From: Ruegeria arenilitoris
Lineage (GTDB): Bacteria > Pseudomonadota > Alphaproteobacteria > Rhodobacterales > Rhodobacteraceae
Assembly: GCF_013030265.1 (NCBI RefSeq)
Contig: NZ_WPZQ01000003.1
Location: forward strand, 416,610-480,609
DNA length: 64,000 nucleotides
Reading direction: 5' to 3'
Part shown: positions 8,079 to 16,230 of the stretch, piece by piece
Layout of the letters: each line of letters starts with the position of its first letter
Numbering within the stretch: the first letter of the stretch is position 1
Notes under the pieces: generated by a model
Told to the model about the DNA's origin: nothing
The model's database searches: none
Seen by the model: only the letters and a program-made list of their open reading frames with translations
Translations under genes and position numbers: made by a program

Positions 8079-9062
8079 TCAGAGTTCCAGGATCGTGCTG
8101 CCGGTGGTCTGCCGCGCCTCAAGCGCGCGATGCGCGTCAGCGACCTGATCCAGCGGAAACCGCTGATCGATGTGAATTTTAACTTCACCACCCTCGACCT
8201 TGCCGAACAGGCGGCGTGCCATTGCCTGACAAACCGCATGATCCGAGATATGCGTGAACAATGTTGGTCGCGTGATTTTGAGAGATCCCTTCTGCCCCAG
8301 TATGCCGATATTGAACGGCGGAACCGGGCCGGATGCGTTGCCGAAAGAAATCATCATTCCCAGTGGTTTGAGCGAATCCAGCGATCCTTCGAACGTATCC
8401 GCACCAACAGAATCCATAACTGCGTCTACGCCTTTGCCATTGGTGATTTCAGCCACCCGTTCGGCAAAATTCTCGGTCCGGTAGTTGATGCAATGTGCGG
8501 CCCCATTGAACTGCGCCAACCGGCATTTGTCATCCGTTCCGGCGGTTCCGATCAGAGTGATCCCCTCGGACTTGGCCCACTGACACGCGATCAGCCCCAC
8601 CCCCCCGGCAGCCGCGTGAAACAGGACGGTATCGCCTCGTTTCAACGGCGTAGTGCGGTGAAAGAGATATTCAACAGTCATCCCTTTGAGCATCATGGCG
8701 GCCGCCGCATCGAACGAGATGCCTTCAGGCAAAGGACAGACCTGAGATGCAGGCATCACCCTGGCTTCGCAATATGCCCCGGACGGGGTGGCAGCATAGG
8801 CGGCACGCTGGCCGGGTTCCAGATGAGTTACGCCTTCACCAACTTCTTCAATGATACCAGCGGCTTCCATACCCAATGCATGCGGCAGTTCCAGCGGATA
8901 AAGACCCGTTCGCTGATACACGTCGATAAAGTTCAGACCGCAGGCATGATGACGAATACGCACTTCGCCAGGTCCCGGACTGCCCAGTTGCCTGTCTTCA
9001 ATCTTCAGAACCTCGGGTCCGCCGGTTTCGTGAATGACTACGGTTCGTGCCGTTTGCTGCAT
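8079..9062 (-). CDS. NADPH:quinone oxidoreductase, zinc-free MDR family
   Basis: A 327-residue medium-chain dehydrogenase/reductase of the QorA type, predicted to reduce quinones or enones with NADPH. It shows HACGLNFIDVYQRTGLYP near residue 40, the cofactor loop HAAAGGVGLIACQWAK around residue 150, and no catalytic zinc cysteines. The C-terminal IDQRFPLDQVADAHRALEAR is typical. A second, distinct paralogue lies at 10152-11138. Confidence 0.9.
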   Translation of the reverse strand: MQQTARTVVIHETGGPEVLKIEDRQLGSPGPGEVRIRHHACGLNFIDVYQRTGLYPLELPHALGMEAAGIIEEVGEGVTHLEPGQRAAYAATPSGAYCEARVMPASQVCPLPEGISFDAAAAMMLKGMTVEYLFHRTTPLKRGDTVLFHAAAGGVGLIACQWAKSEGITLIGTAGTDDKCRLAQFNGAAHCINYRTENFAERVAEITNGKGVDAVMDSVGADTFEGSLDSLKPLGMMISFGNASGPVPPFNIGILGQKGSLKITRPTLFTHISDHAVCQAMARRLFGKVEGGEVKIHIDQRFPLDQVADAHRALEARQTTGSTILEL

Positions 9063-9254
9063 GCTGACCTCCTGTTGCCTGCTGCAAGGCTAGCACGCCT
9101 GCGCATCAGAGCAATCCGTGTGATCGCGAGGCAGTGATCCGGTTTCGGCAAAAATATGCTATACTGGGTCAAGGCGTTGCCGGCTGATCCGGCCACGGGC
9201 AACCTTATGCCGGATACATTCCGCGGCGCGAACCCGCCAAGGAAGGGAATGAAG

Positions 9255-10112
9255 ATGGCAAAAACAATCGGTAACCCGATCAGCTGGGCCGCCCAAAATC
9301 TTGGAGCGACCAGCGATCATATTGCGGAAAGCGTAACCCGGATTGGCAGTTCGGACACCCGGCATCTGCCAACCGTGCAAACTCTGACATTACAGGATCT
9401 GCGCGACAGCCTGAGGGCGGGATATCATGATTTCCTCGAAACACGCGCAGACGCGATCTTTGTGGTGTTGATCTACCCCATTGCGGGATTGCTCATGTTC
9501 GGGATCGGGCTGAACATGAATATGGTGCCTTTGCTGGCCCCGCTGATTGCAGGTTTCGCCCTGATCGGCCCGGTGGCAGCGGTTGGATTGTATGAAATCA
9601 GCCGCAAACGCGAACAAGGGGGGGCAGTGCACTGGCTGGATGCCTTTGGCGTTTTCCGATCACCTTCTTTCGGAGCCATTCTGGCGCTTGGATTTTATCT
9701 GGTCATGCTGCTGCTGGTTTGGCTCATGGTGGCGCAAGCTGTCTATGTGCTGACGCTTGGCCCCGAACCGCCAACATCCATCAGCGCCTTCGCCGCCGAG
9801 GTATTCACCACAGGCGCAGGTTGGAGCATGATCATTTTCGGCACAGCAATCGGGTTCCTGTTCGCGTTGGTCGCATTGGCCGTTAGCGTCGTCAGCTTTC
9901 CACTGCTGCTGGACAAAAAAGTGGGGCTGCCGGTGGCGGTGGTTACATCAGTCCGCGTGCTGCGGCACAATCCAGGCGTCATCCTGACCTGGGGCTTCAT
10001 CGTCGCCGCATTGTTGGTGATCGGTACCATACCGATGTTATTGGGCCTGATTGTCGTCATGCCTGTATTGGGCCACGCAACATGGCACTTGTACCGCAGA
10101 GCTGTGTCTTGA
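9255..10112 (+). CDS. DUF2189 family integral membrane protein
   Basis: A membrane protein of about 285 residues with six hydrophobic segments and the block YEISRKREQGGAVHWLDAF that marks DUF2189 proteins. Function unknown. The start at 9255 is preferred to the ATG at 9249 because GGAAGGGA lies at normal spacing only for the later one. Upstream, 9063-9254 holds the divergent promoters of this gene and the oxidoreductase; nothing else is seen there. Confidence 0.85.
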   Translation: MAKTIGNPISWAAQNLGATSDHIAESVTRIGSSDTRHLPTVQTLTLQDLRDSLRAGYHDFLETRADAIFVVLIYPIAGLLMFGIGLNMNMVPLLAPLIAGFALIGPVAAVGLYEISRKREQGGAVHWLDAFGVFRSPSFGAILALGFYLVMLLLVWLMVAQAVYVLTLGPEPPTSISAFAAEVFTTGAGWSMIIFGTAIGFLFALVALAVSVVSFPLLLDKKVGLPVAVVTSVRVLRHNPGVILTWGFIVAALLVIGTIPMLLGLIVVMPVLGHATWHLYRRAVS

Positions 10113-10122
10113 CCGGAATGGT

Positions 10123-10145
10123 ACGCGCGGGGCGGGCCCGCGCGT
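10123..10145. terminator. Bidirectional hairpin between convergent genes
   Basis: A perfect 9-bp GC stem (10123-10131 with 10137-10145) with a 5-base loop fills most of the 39-base gap between convergent stop codons. The U-run is short on either strand. Confidence 0.6.
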
Positions 10146-10151
10146 TGAAAT

Positions 10152-11138
10152 TCAGTCAGCCACTTTCAAGACGATCTTGCCGATATGGCCCGAGCTTTCC
10201 ATGCGTGCATGGGCGGCTGCCGCGTCTGCCAGATCAAACTCGCTGTCCATGACCGGCGCAACTTTTCCAGCCTCCAGCAGTGGCCAAACAGCCTCGCGCA
10301 AATCCTGAGCAATCTTTGCCTTTGCCAGATCGCTTTGCGGGCGCAGTGTGCTTCCGGTCAGAGTCAGGCGTTTCACCATCATCAGCGCAAAGTTCAACTC
10401 GACGACGGGACCTTGCAGAAAGGCAATCTGAACAAGTCGCCCATCCTCGGCCAGGGCCTTGACGTTGCGCGGGATGTAGTCGCCGCCAACCATGTCCAGA
10501 ATCAGGTTTGCACCTCCCTCGGCGCGCATGGCCGCGACGAAATCCTCATCCCGGTAGTTGATCGCTTTCTCGGCCCCAAGATTGACACAGGCTTCGCATT
10601 TCTCGGCCGATCCGGCCGTGGCAAACACCCGAGCACCAAAAGCGTTGGCCAATTGAATGGCTGTCGTGCCGATTCCGCTGGAGCCACCATGGACCAGAAA
10701 ACGCTCTCCTGCCTTCAAACCACCACGCGTGAAGACATTGGACCAGACTGTAAAGAATGTCTCGGGCAGGCAGGCCGCTTCCTTCAGACCCATGCCTGTG
10801 GGGACTGGCAGACAATGAGCGGCAGGTGTTGCAACATATTCAGCGTATCCGCCACCAGGCAGCAACGCACAGACCTGATCCCCAATCGCAATCCCTTCGA
10901 CCCCTGTGCCTATGGCCACGATTTCGCCCGAAGCCTCAAGCCCTGGCAAATCGCTGGCACCCGGAGGCGGATCATATGCCCCGGCCCGTTGCAATGCGTC
11001 CGGACGGTTCACACCGGCATAGGCGACCTTGATGATCACCTGACCTCCGCCCGGTTCCGGCATCGGACGCTCGGTCAGCTGCAGAACATCGGGGCCGCCC
11101 GGCGAAGTGATTTCAACGGCGCGCATCATCTGAGTCAT
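10152..11138 (-). CDS. NAD(P)H-quinone oxidoreductase (PIG3-like MDR)
   Basis: A 328-residue zinc-free MDR enzyme of the TP53I3/PIG3 type. Motifs are GGPDVLQL at the N-terminus, GVNRPDALQRAGAYDPPPGA, and the nucleotide loop VHGGSSGIGTTAIQLA. The ATG at 11138 is chosen because GGAG stands eight bases upstream; an in-frame TTG at 11144 lies too close to it. It is more distant from the 8079 paralogue than a recent duplicate would be. Confidence 0.9.
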   Translation of the reverse strand: MTQMMRAVEITSPGGPDVLQLTERPMPEPGGGQVIIKVAYAGVNRPDALQRAGAYDPPPGASDLPGLEASGEIVAIGTGVEGIAIGDQVCALLPGGGYAEYVATPAAHCLPVPTGMGLKEAACLPETFFTVWSNVFTRGGLKAGERFLVHGGSSGIGTTAIQLANAFGARVFATAGSAEKCEACVNLGAEKAINYRDEDFVAAMRAEGGANLILDMVGGDYIPRNVKALAEDGRLVQIAFLQGPVVELNFALMMVKRLTLTGSTLRPQSDLAKAKIAQDLREAVWPLLEAGKVAPVMDSEFDLADAAAAHARMESSGHIGKIVLKVAD

Positions 11139-11210
11139 GGGCAATTCTCCTTTGCCCCTTGCCTAGCAGCCAGACATGCAGACGCCTAGCGACAAGTTGC
11201 AGTCCCACCG

Positions 11211-11903
11211 TTATTTCCGGAACGATACCGAACCCGGTAGATCGGTGCGCATTTTGACAGGTGCCTTCACCTGGCCTGCCAGCCAGTTTGGGACAGCGAG
11301 GAACGGTTTGAACAACGGGTTCTCATTCACCTGCGCCTTGAGCTTTTCGAACTGCATCACACCCTCGATGCGACGATCCAGAAACTCCCATGTGGCCTGA
11401 TAACCGGGCGTCTCGTCCCCCAGCCAGAACAACAACGTCGAGGAATAGACCCCCGACAGGGTGGCCCGTTTGGTGTACCAGTTCACGTCATCTGATGTAT
11501 CGCCCAACGCGTCCCAGATAAGATCACATGTGCCCCAGATCGCCTTGGCGCCATCGGCGGCATAAACAGGCAGTGCAAAAAGCGTCACACCACGGCGCAC
11601 CGCCTCTTTGTCCTCAACCGCCTGCAGGCGGAACCGGACCGCAGCCGCGATTTTCTCGCGAAACTTCAGGCCGCTCAGGTCTTCGGTCTTCAGCCGTTCC
11701 AGCATGGCCGCGTCGCCCCGCGCGTGAAACGCCAGCGCCAGATCAGCCGCCCCGCGCGGACAGATGGCGCGCGCCAGCCCATCGTCGATATCACTGTCTT
11801 CTATCGCCGCGCGAAAGCTTGTCTCGGACCAGCCATCAAAGGGGACGTGGTCAAGAATTGCGTTCAACAGCTGCTCTTTTGCGTCTTCGTAAGTCACGGT
11901 CAT
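11211..11903 (-). CDS. COQ9 family protein (ubiquinone biosynthesis)
   Basis: A 230-residue COQ9-family protein. In mitochondria COQ9 is a TetR-fold lipid-binding protein that presents intermediates to the COQ7 hydroxylase; alphaproteobacterial homologues are inferred to act in ubiquinone synthesis. The N-terminal helical part resembles a TetR domain (LLNAILDHVPFDGWSETS) and the C-terminal half carries WFLGDETPGYQ-type family sequence (here FWLGDETPGYQATWEFLDRR). The ATG at 11903 has GGAG upstream. It is divergent from rpsU. Confidence 0.88.
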   Translation of the reverse strand: MTVTYEDAKEQLLNAILDHVPFDGWSETSFRAAIEDSDIDDGLARAICPRGAADLALAFHARGDAAMLERLKTEDLSGLKFREKIAAAVRFRLQAVEDKEAVRRGVTLFALPVYAADGAKAIWGTCDLIWDALGDTSDDVNWYTKRATLSGVYSSTLLFWLGDETPGYQATWEFLDRRIEGVMQFEKLKAQVNENPLFKPFLAVPNWLAGQVKAPVKMRTDLPGSVSFRK

Positions 11904-11932
11904 GGCGGTTCTCCGGTGTTCGGGCCCAGTAC

Positions 11933-11961
11933 TAGACAAGTTAGGTGCGCTTTGCTATACG
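11933..11961 (+). promoter_or_regulatory. Sigma-70-type promoter for rpsU
   Basis: TAGACA at 11933-11938 and TATACG at 11956-11961 are separated by exactly 17 bases, 54 bases before the rpsU ATG. Confidence 0.6.
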
Positions 11962-12015
11962 GCCAACTCCTGCAATTTCCTTGCAACTCGAATCTAGAAA
12001 GGTGGTGACAACCAC

Positions 12016-12222
12016 ATGCAGGTTAGTGTTCGCGACAACAATGTCGATCAGGCGCTTCGTGCCCTGAAGAAAAAGCTGCAGCGCGAAGGCGTGTTCCGTG
12101 AAATGAAGCTCAAGCAACATTTCGAGAAGCCGTCCGAGAAAAAAGCGCGCGAGAAAGCTGAAGCGATCCGCCGTGCCCGTAAACTGGCACGCAAGAAAGC
12201 CCAGCGCGAAGGTCTGCTCTAA
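12016..12222 (+). CDS. rpsU: 30S ribosomal protein S21
   Basis: A 68-residue basic protein with the S21 pattern ([21 protein letters not shown], then a long Lys/Arg/Ala helix ending REGLL). S21 sits at the head of the small subunit near the anti-Shine-Dalgarno region. A Shine-Dalgarno GAAAGGTGG precedes the ATG, with a good promoter and a terminator, so it is a single-gene unit. Confidence 0.97.
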   Translation: MQVSVRDNNVDQALRALKKKLQREGVFREMKLKQHFEKPSEKKAREKAEAIRRARKLARKKAQREGLL

Positions 12223-12260
12223 GACTTTCCTCGTCCAGCTTTGGATGACACTATTTGACG

Positions 12261-12284
12261 ACCCCCGAGGCATCGCCCGGGGGT
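12261..12284 (+). terminator. rpsU terminator
   Basis: A 7-bp C/G stem (12261-12267 with 12278-12284) flanked by a further GAC/GTC pairing and followed by TTTGTCGTTT. The following 230 bases to the CAP gene show no gene. Confidence 0.75.
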
Positions 12285-12516
12285 TTGTCGTTTCCGGGGT
12301 CGGATACATTTCGCCGACTCGGCTCGTGCGCCAAGCGACAACCAGCCATTTGCCCCTCAGCAACATTTTGCCCGGCATCTTACAGCGCAGCGAATCTCGC
12401 GCTGGTAGCACCGCCTCGCCAAAACTCGCCTTCTGGAAATCCCTGTCTATGAACCCGGCACCGGGCCTTTGTAACTGGCGGCGTCTGCAAAGACACAACA
12501 CCAAACGGAGGCAAAA

Positions 12517-13608
12517 ATGTCGACTGCAAGTAGTATCGAACGAGAAATGCTGGCGCTGATCAATCAGGAGCGCACATCCCGCGGACTGGAGCCGCTGCAA
12601 CTGGAAACACGCCTGAATGAATCATCTGAGGATCACAGCGAATGGATGCTGGCCACGGACACGTTCAGCCACACTGGTTCGGGTGGTTCCACCGCAACCC
12701 AGCGGATGGAAATGGCTGGCTTCGATTTTTCAGGCAGCTGGAGATCGGGCGAGAACATCGCGTGGCAATCCGAGCGTGGTGCACCCGGCATCAGTGATGA
12801 TGTCCAACAGCTTCACCAGAACCTGATGAACAGCCCCGGTCACCGGGCCAATATCCTGAACCCGGATTTCAAATACATCGGTATCGGCGTTGAAACCGGT
12901 GACATGCAAGGATTTGACGCTGTAATGGTCACCCAGAACTTTGCCACAACCGATGCAGCGGTCATGCTGGACAATGGTGGGACCACCCCACCTGCCCCTA
13001 CACCGCCAGTTGAAGAAACCCCGCAGCCAGAAGAACCGGTGGCCGAAGTACCTCAGCCCGAAGAACCCGTAACCGAAACGCCGGATACTGATGTCACCGA
13101 GACCGAAGAGCCGGAAACCGAAACTCCGGGAACCGACGTGACTGAAACCGAGGAACCGGAAGTCGAAACGCCGGATACCGACGTCACCGAAACCGAGGAA
13201 CCGGAAGCTGAAACACCGGATACCGACGTGACCGAAACTGAGGAACCAGAAACCGAAACCCCAGGAACAGACGTCACGGAAACCGAAGAGCCGGAGACCG
13301 AAACGCCGGTGACTGAGACACCTGAACCAGAACAACCCGAATATGCATGCTTTGATGTTCAGGCCTTCCTTGCTGAGATCGAAGCATTCGTCCAATCCCT
13401 AAGAGCTCAGCTGGACCAATTCGACTGGAACGAAACCGAGCTGGCGGATTCAGAGCCCGAAACGGACGATTTCGAACTGGTCATGGCTGGTGAGAACAAT
13501 CCTGCGTCCGAGTTGGAGACCACAAATTCGGATGTGGCGGAAGACACCTGCGGGGACGTCTTTGTGTTCAACTACTATGATGTTGATTTCATGATGGACG
13601 CCGCCTAA
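12517..13608 (+). CDS. CAP/SCP-domain protein with acidic tandem repeats
   Basis: A 363-residue protein. Residues 5-150 form a CAP (PR-1/SCP-like) domain: LINQERTSRGLEPL, DTFSHTG (His52), SGENIA (Glu79), NSPGHRANIL (His109) and YIGIGVE. Then a Pro/Glu region leads into five near-identical 15-residue units PDTDVTETEEPETET (residues 189-263), followed by a C-terminal region with three cysteines. There is no N-terminal signal peptide, so export, if any, would need another route such as type I secretion. ACGGAGG precedes the ATG. The metal-binding His/Glu set is intact. Confidence 0.85.
   Translation: MSTASSIEREMLALINQERTSRGLEPLQLETRLNESSEDHSEWMLATDTFSHTGSGGSTATQRMEMAGFDFSGSWRSGENIAWQSERGAPGISDDVQQLHQNLMNSPGHRANILNPDFKYIGIGVETGDMQGFDAVMVTQNFATTDAAVMLDNGGTTPPAPTPPVEETPQPEEPVAEVPQPEEPVTETPDTDVTETEEPETETPGTDVTETEEPEVETPDTDVTETEEPEAETPDTDVTETEEPETETPGTDVTETEEPETETPVTETPEPEQPEYACFDVQAFLAEIEAFVQSLRAQLDQFDWNETELADSEPETDDFELVMAGENNPASELETTNSDVAEDTCGDVFVFNYYDVDFMMDAA
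13081..13305 (+). repeat. Five tandem 45-bp repeats coding for acidic linker
   Basis: Five in-frame 45-base units encode PDTDVTETEEPETET with small changes (D/G at position 2, T/V/A at position 13). The bases differ at synonymous sites between units, so the array is not brand new. The opposite strand is open across it, which creates a false reading frame. Confidence 0.9.
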
Positions 13609-13617
13609 CGGCTATCC

Positions 13618-13649
13618 GGTGCGGGGCTGGAATTTCCCGGCCTCGCACC
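13618..13649. terminator. Hairpin between convergent CAP and ppk2 genes
   Basis: An imperfect stem (GGTGCG with CGCACC outside, GGC with GCC inside) around an AATTT loop lies between convergent genes and can fold on either strand. Confidence 0.6.
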
Positions 13650-13667
13650 ATTCTTACTTTCGAGCCG

Positions 13668-14606
13668 TCAGTAAACCTTGGGAACATAGAGTTCATCAGG
13701 AAGTATGCGGCGCTCATACTCGGGATTGTAACGACGATCCGGGAGCGTGACCTTTTCCTGCGGTACGTCGTCATACGGAATTCTGGTCAGCAGGTGCTCG
13801 ATACAGTTCAGGCGTTCGCGCTTCTTGTCATTGCCCTCAACGATGTACCACGGTGCTTCTGGAATGTTGGTGCGGAAGAACATGTCTTCTTTGGCCTTGG
13901 TGTAGGACTCCCAGCGAATTCGGGATTCCAGATCCATCGGTGAAAGTTTCCACTGTTTCATCGGATCATGAATACGCATCAGGAATCGCAACTGCTGTTC
14001 TTCATCCGTGATCGAGAACCAGTATTTCAGCAGAATGATGCCCGAACGGACGAGCATACGTTCGAATTCGGGAACGTCCTGAAAAAACTGCTCGACCTGA
14101 TCTTCGGTTGCAAAGCCCATAACGCGTTCGACACCCGCCCGGTTGTACCATGACCGGTCGAACAGCACGATTTCTCCGGCAGCAGGCAAATGCGGAACAT
14201 AGCGCTGAAAATACCACTGGCTTTGCTCACGGCGGCTGGGTGCGGGCAACGCGACTACGCGCGCAACCCGCGGGTTCAGGCGTTGCGTGATCCGCTTGAT
14301 CACCCCCCCCTTGCCCGCACTGTCACGGCCTTCGAACAAAATACATACCTTGGCACCGGTGTGCTGAACCCAATCCTGAACCTTGATCAGTTCAGCCTGC
14401 AGACGCAGCAGATTGCGGAAATACACCTTGCGGTTCAGCATTTCGGGATGCTGGTCGCGATAGATCTTGCGGACTTCCATCGAGAGCATCGGCTCGCTGA
14501 ACTCGATCTCAAAATCTTCGTCCAGCGTATCTTCCAGCTCAGCTTCCAGCCAGTCTTTGGGCTCGTAGTTGTTTTCGTAAGCCAAGGTCTGCTCCTTATC
14601 TTTCAT
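13668..14606 (-). CDS. ppk2: Polyphosphate kinase 2
   Basis: PPK2-family kinase that phosphorylates nucleotides with polyphosphate (or the reverse). The 312-residue protein has the Walker A loop GRDSAGKGG (93-101), the lid region around RREQSQWYFQRYVPHLP, and the Walker B segment VLFDRSWYNRAGVERVMGF (147-165). The ATG at 14606 has no ribosome site; AAGGAG lies inside the frame and points to a TTG at 14585, so the real start may be seven residues later. Divergent from the CPBP gene. Confidence 0.93.
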   Translation of the reverse strand: MKDKEQTLAYENNYEPKDWLEAELEDTLDEDFEIEFSEPMLSMEVRKIYRDQHPEMLNRKVYFRNLLRLQAELIKVQDWVQHTGAKVCILFEGRDSAGKGGVIKRITQRLNPRVARVVALPAPSRREQSQWYFQRYVPHLPAAGEIVLFDRSWYNRAGVERVMGFATEDQVEQFFQDVPEFERMLVRSGIILLKYWFSITDEEQQLRFLMRIHDPMKQWKLSPMDLESRIRWESYTKAKEDMFFRTNIPEAPWYIVEGNDKKRERLNCIEHLLTRIPYDDVPQEKVTLPDRRYNPEYERRILPDELYVPKVY

Positions 14607-14788
14607 CGGGTTCGGACCGTAACGGGCGTGTGTAAACAGCGGATGTCATAAAAACGGTCATGCGCGTTCCGAGACATGAATGTGAACCTGTCGGGGGCGG
14701 GATACAAGCGTCTGGATTGACGCAATGACAAGCAGTTGACGTCATACGCAATTCTGAGTCCAAGTTGGTCCACAACCCGGAGGTACCT

Positions 14789-15628
14789 TTGGCGCTCTTT
14801 CTTGCTCTTCTCCCAACGATCTGGCCCTGGCTCATTCTGGTGCTTAGTCAGATTTTCGCACTATCTGGCCAGCGTCTTCTGAGTTTGGTGATGCTGCTGC
14901 TGTTTGGCTTTGTGACTACTACGTTAGGTCTGATCACACTTCCGGGTTTGCTGATTGCCACCCTTGGATTGATAGGTGCCTCCTATTTGCCCCGCCTGAA
15001 GGGTTTGGCAGCTATACTCGGACATCTTGCGCTGATCATATGGAGCCTCGCTCTGGGCGCTCACCTGATGCCGGGTTTCAATAATCTTCTGGTTCTGGAT
15101 CAGGTGAATGCCGGACCGGACAGTGGGCCATTCACGATGTACCTGAACCTGGATAAACCCATCGTGTTCTTTGCTGTCCTGTTGGCCTGCCCCATGATCA
15201 TCAACGGTGCGATACCCACCCGCCGACTGCCACTGATTATCGGTATATTACTCCTTCCGGCGCTGTTCCTTTTGGGTGCCACGTCCGGGGCAGTCCGGCC
15301 TGAACTCGGTCTGCCTGCCTGGTGGATGATCTTTGCCTTCTCAAATCTGTTTCTGACCAGCCTGACAGAAGAGGCCTTCTTTCGCGGTTATCTGCAGTCC
15401 GTTTTGACAACAAAAACCGGTCCTGCCATCGGGATCACCCTTGCCAGCATTCTGTTCGGCTTGGTTCATTTTGGCGGAGGGCCAGCGCTGGTTCTCTTTG
15501 CCTCAATCCTGGGGCTCGCTTGTGGATTGGGCTATTATGCGACCGGCAGACTGTGGGTACCGACGCTGATGCATTTCGGGTTCAACTTCACACATCTGGC
15601 CCTGTTCACCTATCCCGGTCCGGCCTGA
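14789..15628 (+). CDS. CPBP family intramembrane metalloprotease
   Basis: A membrane protein of about 279 residues with roughly eight hydrophobic segments. It has the CPBP (CAAX protease/bacteriocin-processing) motifs EEAFFRGYL (glutamate pair and Arg), FGLVHFG (His) and HFGFNF (His/Asn). Substrates of bacterial members are mostly unknown. The TTG start at 14789 is chosen because GGAGG lies five bases upstream; an earlier in-frame TTG at 14765 lacks one. It faces the Lrp gene with only seven bases between stops. Confidence 0.85.
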   Translation: MALFLALLPTIWPWLILVLSQIFALSGQRLLSLVMLLLFGFVTTTLGLITLPGLLIATLGLIGASYLPRLKGLAAILGHLALIIWSLALGAHLMPGFNNLLVLDQVNAGPDSGPFTMYLNLDKPIVFFAVLLACPMIINGAIPTRRLPLIIGILLLPALFLLGATSGAVRPELGLPAWWMIFAFSNLFLTSLTEEAFFRGYLQSVLTTKTGPAIGITLASILFGLVHFGGGPALVLFASILGLACGLGYYATGRLWVPTLMHFGFNFTHLALFTYPGPA

Positions 15629-15635
15629 GGATAAC

Positions 15636-16094
15636 CTAGACGGGCAATGCGGTCGTTTTGAACACCGTACGCAGGGCAAAAGAACTTTGCATCTGTGCTA
15701 CGCCCGGCAAGCGCGACAGATACTGACGGTGAATGCGTGCGAAGTCCTCGGTGTTTTCGGCAACGACCTTGAGGATGTAGTCAGCCGTCCCTGCCATAAG
15801 ATGGCATTCCAGCACGTCGGGAATGCGCCGAACCGCCTTCTCAAAAGCCTCAAGCAACTCTTCAGCTTGCCCTTGCAACGTAATCTCAACGAAAACTGTC
15901 GTCGGCACGCCCATTTTGCGCGCATCAAGCAGCGCAACGTAATCGCGGATAAAACCCTCAGCCTCCAGACGCTGAACGCGACGATGACACGCCGACGGTG
16001 ACAGGTTCACCTGCTCGGACAGTTCCGAGTTCGACATTCTGCCTTTGCGCTGCAGTGCAGCTAAGATCTTTTTGTCGGTTGTATCAAGGCTCAT
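15636..16094 (-). CDS. Lrp/AsnC family transcriptional regulator
   Basis: A 152-residue regulator: N-terminal winged helix-turn-helix (LDTTDKKILAALQRKGRMSN through LSPSACHRRVQRLEAEG) and a C-terminal RAM ligand domain (VLECHLMAGTADYILKVV). It is divergent from alanine dehydrogenase with 136 bases between starts, the usual arrangement of the AldR/Lrp regulator of ald. Alanine or another amino acid is the inferred effector. Confidence 0.93.
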   Translation of the reverse strand: MSLDTTDKKILAALQRKGRMSNSELSEQVNLSPSACHRRVQRLEAEGFIRDYVALLDARKMGVPTTVFVEITLQGQAEELLEAFEKAVRRIPDVLECHLMAGTADYILKVVAENTEDFARIHRQYLSRLPGVAQMQSSFALRTVFKTTALPV

Positions 16095-16130
16095 TCACGC
16101 ACATCCGTCGCAAGAAACTGGTATTTCTTC

Positions 16131-16197
16131 GAATATTCTCCCATACCTTTACTTGTCAATGCATCGAGTTTCACAAAAATTGCACCCGAATTTGCAC
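16131..16197. promoter_or_regulatory. Putative Lrp operator region upstream of ald
   Basis: The AT-rich divergent spacer holds a GAATATTC palindrome (16131-16138) and two TTGCAC copies 12 bases apart (16180-16185 and 16192-16197). These are plausible Lrp contacts or promoter parts; no consensus is proven. Confidence 0.35.
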
Positions 16198-16230
16198 ATA
16201 ATTTAAGCAGTTTATGAACGGAGAGCCCTA

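Noticed and set aside
7821..9137. 438-codon plus-strand frame opposite the quinone oxidoreductase
   Set aside because: The minus-strand enzyme has clear MDR motifs; the opposite frame has no recognisable domain.
13053..13277. Val/Ser-rich antisense frame across the CAP repeats
   Set aside because: It arises from the repeat itself (reverse complement of acidic codons) and has no start site.
13081..13305. CRISPR-like array
   Set aside because: The 45-base units are contiguous, lack spacers and stay in frame inside a protein gene.
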